In this document: one piece after another, positions 1 through 7,286 of the stretch
How the letters are laid out: every line of letters begins with the position of its first letter
How positions within the stretch are numbered: position 1 is the first letter of the stretch
Source of the DNA: Bradyrhizobium sp. SSBR45G
GTDB lineage: Bacteria; Pseudomonadota; Alphaproteobacteria; Rhizobiales; Xanthobacteraceae
Reading direction: 5' to 3'
Assembly (NCBI RefSeq): GCF_030159255.1
Contig: NZ_BSCT01000014.1
Coordinates: forward strand, 1 to 64,000
DNA length: 64,000 nucleotides
The notes under the pieces: model-generated
The model's database searches: none
Told to the model about the DNA's origin: nothing
Seen by the model: only the letters and a program-made list of their open reading frames with translations
Program-made: the position numbers and the translations under genes

Positions 1-93
1 GATGCACGCACGGTCAAGTCGCGCGGTCCTGATATCCCGAAGCTGATATCAACTCACGTCGAGGCCTTGGGCTTCGCGTGGGGATGGTGGCCA

Positions 94-275
94 ACAAGCC
101 CGGCGCACCAGGGAGAACGCGAAGCAGCCGTTAAAACCAGTCGCGCAGGGAGGGCCGGGTCGTACCGGCTGAACCTGTGGTACCTGCCGCCTGCATTTTT
201 TTTCGCAGGCGGGCCGCAGGCCTCAGCCGAGGCCTGGCCTTCCCTGCGCCCTCTGTTTGAAGAGGGCGGACGAAA
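94..275. repeat. Dispersed repeat R7, copy 1
   Basis: About 180 bp that match, in inverted orientation, the stretch at 20540-20712. Shared landmarks are the motif CTGCCGCCTGCATTTTTT, the flanking GCAGGCGGGCC, and a terminal block reading GAGGGCGGAC. The T-run between complementary CGCCTGC and GCAGGCG arms makes a hairpin with a poly-T loop. No protein is encoded. Confidence 0.75.
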
Positions 276-372
276 GTGAATAGCTCGGGCGCGGAATGCG
301 CGGCGAGGACGCGAACTTGTGACGTCAATCAGAGAGGCGGGGTGTGATGCAATCTGATTCGGCACAAACGGT

Positions 373-528
373 GTCGTCCCGGCCTCGAGCCGGGACCCAT
401 AACCACCAGCGGTCGTGGTGAGGCAAGATCGCCGCTCCAGCCATCGCCAAACGGGATCCCGTGGTTATGGGTCCCGGGTCGGCGCATCCGCCAACGCTCC
501 GCGTTGTCGGACGCTTGCCCGGGACGAC
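373..528. repeat. Palindromic repeat R1, copy 1
   Basis: It begins GTCGTCCCGGCC and ends GGGACGAC, so the outer ends are inverted repeats, and GGGACCCATAACCACC is internal. The same end structure recurs at 20293-20406, 21086-21199, 31504-31823 and 42344-42458. Internal sequence varies while the ends and their hairpins are kept. Confidence 0.75.
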
Positions 529-648
529 AGCGGCGGATGTCATCGACAGGGACGGCAGGCGAAAGACCGCGAGGGAGTGAACCACGCGAGCCGTATGCGG
601 CGAATTGAGCGGACAAGGGTGAGTCGGTCGCACCAAATCCCAGCCAGG

Positions 649-1044
649 CTAGTTCAGCACCCGCTTGCCGCCATCCGGGCTATCCAGCGAAAACGCCGGC
701 ACCGCGATGTCGAACTGCTCGCCGCTCGCGCTTTCCATCTGGTAGGAGCCGGACATGAAGCCGGAGGCGGTGGTGAGCGGCACGCCGGAGGTGTATTCGA
801 AGCGTTCGCCGGGCGCGAGGACCGGCTGCTCGCCGACGACGCCCTCGCCGCGCACCTCCTGCTGCCGGCCGGCCCCGTCGGTGATGACCCAGTGCCGGCT
901 GCGCAGCCGCACCGTCTCCTCGCCGGTGTTGGTGATGACGACGGTATAGGACCAAAACCAGCGGCCATCCGCGACCGACGACTTCTCTGGCAGGAAGTTC
1001 GGTTCGACGGTCACTTCGATGTGGCGAGTCACGGCGCGGTACAT
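649..1044 (-). CDS. apaG: ApaG family protein
   Basis: A 131-residue protein matching the ApaG/DUF525 family along its whole length; family members are usually 125-130 residues. The glycine-rich signature GEGVVGEQP lies near residue 65, followed by the family-typical F-Y-T-S-G block and M-x-G-x-Y block. The fold is a small fibronectin-III-like beta sandwich. ApaG was linked to cobalt/magnesium tolerance and to diadenosine tetraphosphate metabolism in enterobacteria, but no catalytic residue is known, so the biochemical role is open. It is transcribed away from opgC on the other strand. The ATG start has no strong ribosome binding site, and no better in-frame start exists. Confidence 0.93.
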   Translation of the reverse strand: MYRAVTRHIEVTVEPNFLPEKSSVADGRWFWSYTVVITNTGEETVRLRSRHWVITDGAGRQQEVRGEGVVGEQPVLAPGERFEYTSGVPLTTASGFMSGSYQMESASGEQFDIAVPAFSLDSPDGGKRVLN

Positions 1045-1326
1045 GGATGTATTGTAGCGGAAACTTGTCGAGGAACCAATCGTAACGCCATCGTGGTTTC
1101 AACACAGTTCCGCATTATGGCACCAGAATCGCGGACTCTGCCATCCGCAACTGTGCATCGGGACCACCCGTGTCGGGCTCGGTTCGCCGTTGCGGCCCAG
1201 CAACGTCTTGCAGCCATCCGGGGCACGGCCCGGCGGATAAGTCCTTCATCGCTTGCGCAAAAGTTGCGCAGCCCTACATTTCCCCTGCCGGGCCCCGAAG
1301 GGCTGGCAGCCTTGACGTGGTGCCTG

Positions 1327-2607
1327 ATGACGTCGATTGCCGATCGCCTTGCCGGACCGTCCGTCCCCGGAGCCACTGCTGCGCCCGCGCCGGCTGCGGA
1401 GACGGCTGCGTGTGCCGCTGCACCCGCCAGCACGGCATCGCCCAAGATCACCTTCCCGGCCGTCGGCGAGCGCGAGTTGCGGCTCGATTTGTTCCGCGGA
1501 TTGGCACTCTGGCTGATCTTCATCGATCATCTGCCGCCAAACATCCTGACCTGGTTCACGATCCGCAACTACGGCTTCTCCGACGCCACCGAGATCTTCA
1601 TCTTCATTTCCGGCTACACGGCGGCCTTCGTCTACGGGCGGGCGATGCAGGACGCCGGCTTCATCGTCGCGACCGCGCGCATTTTGCGCCGCGTCTGGCA
1701 GATCTACGTCGCCCACGTCTTCCTGTTCACGATCTTCCTCGCCGAAATCTCCTACGTCGCGACCAGCTTCGAGAACCCGCTCTACACCGAAGAGATGGGG
1801 ATCATGGACTTCCTGAAGCAGCCGGACGTGACCATCGTGCAGGCGCTGATCCTGCGCTTCCGGCCCGTCAACATGGACGTGCTGCCGCTCTACATCGTCC
1901 TGATGCTGTTTCTGCCGCTGATCCTGTGGCTGATGCGCTGGCGCCCGGATGTCACGCTGGGGCTGTCGGTCATTCTCTATGCGGTCACCTGGGAGCTCGA
2001 TCTCTATCTGTCCGCCTATCCGAACGGCTTCTGGGCCTTCAACCCGTTCGCCTGGCAGCTCCTGTTCGTGTTCGGCGCCTGGTGCGCGCTCGGCGGCGCC
2101 CAGCGGATGTCGCGCATCCTCAACTCACCGATCACGCTCGGCATCTGCGTCGCCTATCTGGTTGCTGCCTTCTTCGTCACGCTCACCTGGTACATCCCGC
2201 AGCTCGGCCATCTGATGCCGCGTCAAATCGAGCAGTGGATGTATCCGATCGACAAGACCGACCTGGACGTGCTGCGTTTCGCGCATTTTCTCGCACTCGC
2301 AGCACTCACCGTGCACTATCTGCCCAAGGATTGGCCGCTGCTGAAATCGCGCTGGCTGCGTCCATTGATTGTTTGTGGGCAACACTCGCTGGAGATCTTC
2401 TGTCTCGGCGTGTTTCTGGCCTTCGCGGGCCACTTCGTACTTGCCGAAGTCTCTGGCGGCGCCATGATGCACGCAATGATCAGCCTTTGCGGCATCCTCG
2501 CCATGTGGGGCGTTGCGTCGCTGATTTCGTGGTACAAGCGTGAGGCCGATAAGGGTGCAGCGCGAAAGGGTGCGCGCAGCAACGCCGATCTGGCGGGAGG
2601 GGGCTGA
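1327..2607 (+). CDS. opgC: OpgC-type membrane acyltransferase
   Basis: A 426-residue integral membrane protein of the OpgC family. After an alanine/proline-rich cytosolic leader of about 45 residues comes the family opening R-L-D-L-F-R-G-L-A-L, then about ten hydrophobic segments to residue 400 and a basic tail. OpgC proteins transfer acyl (succinyl) groups onto periplasmic glucans; the donor and acceptor here are inferred. The open frame continues upstream to 415, but that part is repeat DNA and a non-conserved leader, so I place the start at the ATG at 1327; a slightly different start is possible. The stop overlaps the next start (TGATG), so the three genes to 4513 are probably one operon. 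Confidence 0.85.
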   Translation: MTSIADRLAGPSVPGATAAPAPAAETAACAAAPASTASPKITFPAVGERELRLDLFRGLALWLIFIDHLPPNILTWFTIRNYGFSDATEIFIFISGYTAAFVYGRAMQDAGFIVATARILRRVWQIYVAHVFLFTIFLAEISYVATSFENPLYTEEMGIMDFLKQPDVTIVQALILRFRPVNMDVLPLYIVLMLFLPLILWLMRWRPDVTLGLSVILYAVTWELDLYLSAYPNGFWAFNPFAWQLLFVFGAWCALGGAQRMSRILNSPITLGICVAYLVAAFFVTLTWYIPQLGHLMPRQIEQWMYPIDKTDLDVLRFAHFLALAALTVHYLPKDWPLLKSRWLRPLIVCGQHSLEIFCLGVFLAFAGHFVLAEVSGGAMMHAMISLCGILAMWGVASLISWYKREADKGAARKGARSNADLAGGG

Positions 2608-3365
2608 TGAAGTCCGTCTCGTGGTTAAGGTTTGCTTTCGCAGCGCTGGCGGTCTCGCTGGCGGTGTCTGCGCGCGCCGAAGATGCGCCGCAGACCTGCG
2701 AGGTGCCGGCCTACCTGCTCACCACCGAGAGCCCACTCCCGAAAGTTGCAGAGGCCGTGAAGAATGGCCGAACGCTCGATATTCTGGTGGTCGGAAGCCG
2801 CTCGTCGACCATCGTGAGTGCATCCGACGGCAATGCCTACCCCGCAAGGTTGCAGGCCTCGCTGAAGGACAAGTTGCCCGCGGTCACCGTCAACATCAGC
2901 GTCGAACTGCAGCCGAAGAAGACGGCTGAGGAAATCGCTGGCAATCTTGTTAAACTGGTGGAAGGAAAAAGGCCTAATTTGGTCATCTGGCAGACCGGAA
3001 CGGTCGATGCCATGCGGTCCATCGATCCTGATGAGTTTCGCCAGGCGGTGAATGACGGTGTTGCGACGCTGCAGAACGCGGGAGCTGATGTCATCTTGAT
3101 GAATCTGCAATACAGCCCGCGGACGGAAACGCTGATCTCCGTGCCGCCTTACGTCGACAACATGCGGGTGGTGGCGCAGCAGCGCGACATCCCGCTGTTC
3201 GACCGCTTTGCCATCATGCGGCAATGGAATGAGCAGGGCGATTTCGACCTGTTCAATCCAACGCACGGGATCGAGCTGGCCAAGCAGGTCCACGATTGTC
3301 TCGGCCGGGCGCTGTCGAAGTTCATCATCGACGCGGCGCATCTCGGCCCGGCGCAGCAGAACTAG
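2607..3365 (+). CDS. SGNH-hydrolase-like exported protein, degenerate active site
   Basis: 252 residues with a signal peptide ending near A24. It is a paralog of the next gene: both have the block D-L/N-L-V-I-W-Q-x-G-T and the block L-Q-Y-S-P-R. The catalytic positions differ. The nucleophile block reads GSRSST (63-68). The block-III asparagine is replaced (GTV at 131-133 where the neighbour has GTN). The acid-base pair reads N-P-T-H (217-220) where the neighbour has D-G-L-H. It therefore keeps the serine and histidine but lacks the usual Asp and Asn. It may be a binding or accessory subunit, or a hydrolase with altered chemistry. It is translationally coupled to opgC. Confidence 0.75.
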   Translation: MKSVSWLRFAFAALAVSLAVSARAEDAPQTCEVPAYLLTTESPLPKVAEAVKNGRTLDILVVGSRSSTIVSASDGNAYPARLQASLKDKLPAVTVNISVELQPKKTAEEIAGNLVKLVEGKRPNLVIWQTGTVDAMRSIDPDEFRQAVNDGVATLQNAGADVILMNLQYSPRTETLISVPPYVDNMRVVAQQRDIPLFDRFAIMRQWNEQGDFDLFNPTHGIELAKQVHDCLGRALSKFIIDAAHLGPAQQN

Positions 3366-3379
3366 GGTTCGTCGTCTTC

Positions 3380-4513
3380 ATGTCTTTCAGCTGTTGTCAC
3401 CGCGTATCTGGAACATGGGAGAAGCTCTCGGCCGTCGCGACGATGATGCTGGTGCTCTCGTTGACCCCACAATGGGCTCATGCGCAGAGCGCGCCATCGC
3501 CTGACGCCGCCGCGTCTCCGATCAGCGAGCTCCGTCCGACCATCGGCCACACGATCGTGGCTCAGGCGGCCAGCCAGGCACCCGGCCAGATCGCCGCCGT
3601 GCACCCGCCGGCTGCGGCCAGTCAGGCGCCAGCGACGCAGCCGACGGCCAACGCGGCGCCGGACGTGAATACGCCGCCGGCCGCTGCACAATCGGCGGCC
3701 GCCGCGCAACCGCCGTCCCGCAGCATCACCGAGCGCGCGATCGACAAGGTCAAGCAGGTCGCGAAATCCGCCTCCGACATCTTCAACCGCGTGCCGTGCC
3801 TGCCGCCGAAGGGCGTCGCCAAGAAGAACTTCATTTCGCTGCCGCACGTCGCCAACAAGCTCGCCTCCGGCCTGCCGGTCGTCATCGTCGCGTTCGGCTC
3901 GTCATCGACGCAGGGCTACGGCGCGAGCGGGCCGGACTACACCTATCCGAACCGGCTCGCAGCGCAGCTGCGCCGGCAATATCCGATGGCCGACATCAGC
4001 GTCCTCAATGCCGGCGTCGGCGGCGAGGATGCGCCCGAGATGATGAAGCGGCTGGAGACGTCGGTGATCGACCGTCACCCGGACCTCGTGATCTGGCAGG
4101 TCGGCACCAATGCCGTGCTGCGCGACCTCGATCCGACCGAGACCGCCAAGCTGGTCGAGGACGGTGTCGCCAAGATCCAGGCCGCCGCCTCCGACGTCGT
4201 GCTGGTCGACCTGCAATATTCGCCGCGCGTCAACGAGCGGTCGGAGAACGCCAGCCGCATGAACAAGCTGCTCGGCCGCATCGCCGAGCTGCATCACGCC
4301 GGCATCTTCCCGCGCTTCGAAGTGATGCGCGACTGGCACGAGCGGCAGGCGATCCCGATCAATGAGTTCGTGATCTCGGACGGCCTGCACATGAGCGATT
4401 GGGGCTATGCCTGCTTCGCCCAGCTGCTCGGCGACGACATCATCCGCTCGGTCGGCCAGGTCAAGCTCGGCATCAACGCACCGGCCGACGTGCTGACGTA
4501 CCGGCCGATGTGA
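3380..4513 (+). CDS. SGNH/GDSL hydrolase, exported
   Basis: 377 residues. A signal peptide (cleavage near A35) is followed by an Ala/Pro/Gln-rich linker (about 36-115) and a C-terminal SGNH domain. Visible catalytic elements are the nucleophile in GSSS (S174), glycine in N-A-G-V-G-G (210-215), asparagine in GTN (N244), and the D-x-x-H pair in SDGLH (D334, H337). The start was taken at the ATG at 3380 because it opens directly on the signal peptide; the open frame extends upstream over the preceding gene. Lying in the same operon as an OpgC acyltransferase, it is plausibly an esterase or transacylase acting on the same periplasmic glycan. The substrate is inferred. Confidence 0.82.
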   Translation: MSFSCCHRVSGTWEKLSAVATMMLVLSLTPQWAHAQSAPSPDAAASPISELRPTIGHTIVAQAASQAPGQIAAVHPPAAASQAPATQPTANAAPDVNTPPAAAQSAAAAQPPSRSITERAIDKVKQVAKSASDIFNRVPCLPPKGVAKKNFISLPHVANKLASGLPVVIVAFGSSSTQGYGASGPDYTYPNRLAAQLRRQYPMADISVLNAGVGGEDAPEMMKRLETSVIDRHPDLVIWQVGTNAVLRDLDPTETAKLVEDGVAKIQAAASDVVLVDLQYSPRVNERSENASRMNKLLGRIAELHHAGIFPRFEVMRDWHERQAIPINEFVISDGLHMSDWGYACFAQLLGDDIIRSVGQVKLGINAPADVLTYRPM

Positions 4514-4518
4514 GGAGG

Positions 4519-4592
4519 GCGAATAGCGAGTAGGGAATGGCGAATAAGGAAGAGATCCCCCTACTCGCTACTCCCTATTCGCCATTCGCTAT
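4519..4592. terminator. Imperfect inverted repeat between convergent genes
   Basis: Left arm 4519-4546 (contains ATAGCGAGTAGGGAATGG) and right arm 4561-4592 (CTACTCGCTACTCCC then ATTCGCCATTCGCTAT) are complementary with a seven-base shift in register. It sits exactly between the converging hydrolase and metZ genes; the metZ stop codon lies within the right arm. A bidirectional terminator or a Bradyrhizobium-type intergenic palindrome are both possible. No T-run is present. Confidence 0.5.
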
Positions 4593-5797
4593 GCGGCCCT
4601 CAGGGCCGCATCCAGATCCTCGATCAGATCATCCGCATGCTCCAGCCCCGCGGAGAACCGGATGAAGCCCTCGCTGATGCCGAGTTCGGCGCGTGCCTCC
4701 GGCGTCAGCCGCTGATGCGTCGTCGTCGCGGGATGCGTGACCAGCGTCTTGGCGTCGCCGAGATTGTTGGAGATGCGCGCCAGCTTGAGCCCGTTGAGCG
4801 TGCGGAACGCCGCCGCCTTGCCGCCCTTGACCTCGAAGCCGACCAGGGTCGAGCCGGCACGCATCTGCTTGCGCACGGTCGCGGCCTGCGGATGGTCCTC
4901 GCGGCCCGGATAGATCAGCCGCGAGATCTTCGGATGCGCAGCAAGAAAGTCCGCGACCTTGCCCGCGGTCTCGGTCTGCGCGCGCACGCGCACCGCCAGG
5001 GTCTCGAGGCCCTTGAGCAGCACCCAGGCGTTGAACGGCGAGATCGACGGGCCGGTCTGGCGCATGAAATTGTGGATGTGCTCGGCGATAAACGCCTCCG
5101 ACGACAGGATCACGCCGCCGAGACAGCGGCCCTGGCCGTCGATGTGCTTGGTCGCGGAATAGACCACGACGTCGGCGCCGAGCGCGAGCGGGCTCTGCCA
5201 GATCGGGGTGGCGAACACGTTGTCGACGATCAGTCGTGCGCCATGGGCGTGCGCGATTTCGGCGATCGCGGGAATGTCCATCACGTCGAGCGTCGGGTTG
5301 GTCGGGCTCTCCAGGAAGAACGTCTTGGTGTTCGGCCTGACCGCCTTCTGCCACTGGTCGAGATCGAGCCCGTCGATCAAGGTCGACTCGATGCCGTAGC
5401 GCGGCAGCAGGTCCTCGACCACGTAGCGGCAGGAGCCGAACAGCGCCTTGGCGGCGACGACGTGGTCGCCGGCCCGCAAAGGCGCCAGGATCGCGGTGGT
5501 GACGGCGGCCATGCCGGTCGCGGCCGAGCGGCAGGCCTCGGCGCCTTCGAGCTCGATCATGCGGCGCTCGAACATCGCCGTCGTGGGGTTGGAGAAGCGC
5601 GAATAGATGAAGCCGGGATCCTCGCCCTTGAAGCGCGCCTCGCATTCCTCCGCGGTGGCGTAGACGAAGCCTTGCGTGAGGTAGAGCGCCTCGGCGGTCT
5701 CGCCGAATTCGGAGCGCAGGCCGCCGGCATGCACCAGCCGGGTTTCGGGACGATACTGAGCGAACGACGCCGGCGCCGTCGCGGGGGACTTCGACAT
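4589..5797 (-). CDS. metZ: O-succinylhomoserine sulfhydrylase
   Basis: A 402-residue PLP enzyme of the Cys/Met metabolism family. The PLP lysine is K217 in SATKHIDG, the ring-binding aspartate is D192 in VDNVFATP, and Y-S-R-F-S-N-P-T lies at 65-72. It makes homocysteine from O-succinylhomoserine (or the acetyl ester) and sulfide, the direct sulfhydrylation route to methionine. The start at 5797 has a strong GGAGGT site, unlike the longer frame to 5830. An upstream SAM-II riboswitch supports a methionine role over cystathionine synthases of the same fold. Confidence 0.92.
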   Translation of the reverse strand: MSKSPATAPASFAQYRPETRLVHAGGLRSEFGETAEALYLTQGFVYATAEECEARFKGEDPGFIYSRFSNPTTAMFERRMIELEGAEACRSAATGMAAVTTAILAPLRAGDHVVAAKALFGSCRYVVEDLLPRYGIESTLIDGLDLDQWQKAVRPNTKTFFLESPTNPTLDVMDIPAIAEIAHAHGARLIVDNVFATPIWQSPLALGADVVVYSATKHIDGQGRCLGGVILSSEAFIAEHIHNFMRQTGPSISPFNAWVLLKGLETLAVRVRAQTETAGKVADFLAAHPKISRLIYPGREDHPQAATVRKQMRAGSTLVGFEVKGGKAAAFRTLNGLKLARISNNLGDAKTLVTHPATTTHQRLTPEARAELGISEGFIRFSAGLEHADDLIEDLDAALRAA

Positions 5798-5830
5798 GTG
5801 ACCTCCATCGTGCCCGGTAGAAAAGGGCAC

Positions 5831-5885
5831 AAAAAAACCGGCCTGGGAAAACTCCTCACGGCCGGGATCACAATCGTCCCCGGCC
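5831..5885 (-). terminator. Attenuator: terminator with competing antiterminator ahead of metZ
   Basis: Read on the minus strand, three short complementary segments follow the riboswitch. Segment A GGCCGGGG is at 5885-5878, segment B CCCGGCC at 5866-5860, and segment C GGCCGG at 5843-5838, followed immediately by seven T (5837-5831). B can pair with C to form an intrinsic terminator, or with A to remove it. This is what a transcriptional expression platform looks like. Which state SAM favours cannot be read from sequence alone. Confidence 0.72.
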
Positions 5886-5941
5886 TGTTTAGCGACTTAT
5901 TTAACGTGGCTGCAAGCCGGCCGGCTCAAATCACCACGGGA
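5886..5941 (-). promoter_or_regulatory. SAM-II riboswitch aptamer
   Basis: On the minus strand the leader of metZ carries the conserved SAM-II elements in order: CGTGGTGATTTG, the central CTTGCAGCCACG, the A-rich GTTAAA, and the closing AAGTCGCTAAA. CGTGG pairs with CCACG as stem P1, and the 3' segment folds back into the P1 loop as the pseudoknot. SAM-II riboswitches bind S-adenosylmethionine and lower expression of methionine genes in alphaproteobacteria. This element lies about 90 bases ahead of metZ with an attenuator between. Confidence 0.92.
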
Positions 5942-5950
5942 TAAGTGGTG

Positions 5951-5979
5951 CTCATAATCGCAACCGGCCTTTCCGTCAA
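5951..5979 (-). promoter_or_regulatory. Probable sigma-70 promoter of metZ
   Basis: On the minus strand, TTGACG (5979-5974) and TATGAG (5956-5951) are separated by 17 bases. Initiation would fall a few bases before the first aptamer base, as expected for a riboswitch leader. Confidence 0.55.
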
Positions 5980-6058
5980 GCCAACCATCGGATAACCGGT
6001 AAAAAGACCCTATATAGGCTGATCAGCCGCCGTTCCGGCGCCTGCAAAGGATCAGGTC

Positions 6059-7165
6059 TTGCCGTTTTCGCTTAGCCCCGACGCCCATGGCATCCTGCCC
6101 GATCGCATGATCGTGGCGATGGCCGAGGCCGGCCTGATCATTCCGGCCTACGACTTCGTCGAGAGCCAGATCCAGCCGGCGAGCCTTGATTTGCGCCTGG
6201 GCGACGTCGCCTATCGGGTGCGCGCGAGCTTTCTGCCGGGGCCGGGCTCGACCGTCGCCGAGCGCATCGACGAGCTGAAGCTGCACGAATTCTCGCTCGC
6301 CGATGGTGCGGTGCTGGAGACCAACTGCGTCTACATCGTGCCGCTGCTGGAGAGTCTCGCGCTGCCGAAGGACATCGTCGCCGCCGCCAATCCGAAGAGC
6401 TCGACCGGCCGGCTCGACGTGTTCACGCGCGTCATCGCCGACGGCACCCGCCGGTTCGACATGATCGGCGCCGGCTATCACGGCCCGCTCTACGCCGAGA
6501 TCAGCCCCAAGACCTTTCCGGTCTTGTTGCGCGAAGGCTCCCGCCTCTCGCAAGTCCGCTTCCGCTACCGCGACGCGGTCTTGTCGGAAGACGAGTTGAT
6601 CGCGCTGCACGAGGCCGAGCGGCTGGTCGATCGCGACGACGCCGATCTCGCCGGCGGCGTCGCGCTGTCGGTCGATCTGTCCGGCGCCAATGCCAACGGT
6701 TTTGTCGGCTACCGCGCCAAGCGCCACACCGGCGTCGTCGATGTCGATCGCCGTGCCGGCTATGCGGCCGAGGAGTTCTGGGAGCCGATCAAGGCGCGTT
6801 CCGACGGCAGCCTCATTCTCGATCCCGGCGAGTTCTACATCCTGGCCTCCAAGGAAGCCGTGCAGGTGCCGCCGGATTACGCCGCGGAGATGGTGCCGTT
6901 CGATCCGCTGGTGGGCGAATTCCGCGTCCACTATGCCGGTTTTTTTGATCCCGGCTTCGGCTATGCCGGCGCCGGCGGGCAGGGCTCGCGCGCGGTCCTC
7001 GAGGTGCGCTCGCGCGAGGTGCCGTTCATCCTCGAGCACGGCCAGATCGTCGGCCGTCTCGTCTACGAGAAGATGCTGGCCCGCCCGAACGCGATGTATG
7101 GCAGCCGCATCGGCTCCAACTACCAGGCCCAGGGCCTGAAGCTCTCCAAGCACTTCCGCGTCTAG
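6059..7165 (+). CDS. dcd: Double-domain dCTP deaminase-family protein
   Basis: 368 residues, about twice the length of an E. coli-type Dcd. It is two dCTP deaminase/dUTPase-fold domains in tandem, the long form found in alphaproteobacteria. The first half carries the Q-P-A-S-L-D-L-R-L-G substrate block (39-48) and P-K-S-S-T-G-R (112-118), the counterpart of the usual PRSS motif. The second half has the A-V-L-E-V-R-S strand with its glutamate but no PxSS motif. The family converts dCTP to dUTP for thymidylate supply. I use the TTG at 6059 because AAAGGA sits seven bases ahead and the conserved N-terminus begins there; the next in-frame ATG would cut the domain. Confidence 0.85.
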   Translation: MPFSLSPDAHGILPDRMIVAMAEAGLIIPAYDFVESQIQPASLDLRLGDVAYRVRASFLPGPGSTVAERIDELKLHEFSLADGAVLETNCVYIVPLLESLALPKDIVAAANPKSSTGRLDVFTRVIADGTRRFDMIGAGYHGPLYAEISPKTFPVLLREGSRLSQVRFRYRDAVLSEDELIALHEAERLVDRDDADLAGGVALSVDLSGANANGFVGYRAKRHTGVVDVDRRAGYAAEEFWEPIKARSDGSLILDPGEFYILASKEAVQVPPDYAAEMVPFDPLVGEFRVHYAGFFDPGFGYAGAGGQGSRAVLEVRSREVPFILEHGQIVGRLVYEKMLARPNAMYGSRIGSNYQAQGLKLSKHFRV

Positions 7166-7286
7166 GCGCGGCTGCGCGCTGACCGCGCACCCCCAATGCG
7201 TCAGCCGCACGGGGCTCGGTTCCGCAGTGTGCTAGGAAGAAACGACAACGGCGCGCGATCCAAGCGCGGCCAGGCGGGGAGCGAAC

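Larger units (their letters stand above)
1..648. other. Gene-free stretch with two dispersed repeats
   Basis: I see no credible coding region here. Short open frames on both strands run through repeat sequence and resemble no family I know. The stretch contains one copy of repeat family R7 (94-275) and one of R1 (373-528). The frame entering opgC from 415 is the R1 repeat read through and is not counted as coding. Confidence 0.7.

Noticed and set aside
415..1326. Upstream extension of opgC by about 300 codons
   Set aside because: It covers an R1 repeat and the antisense of apaG, and no OpgC protein has such an extension.
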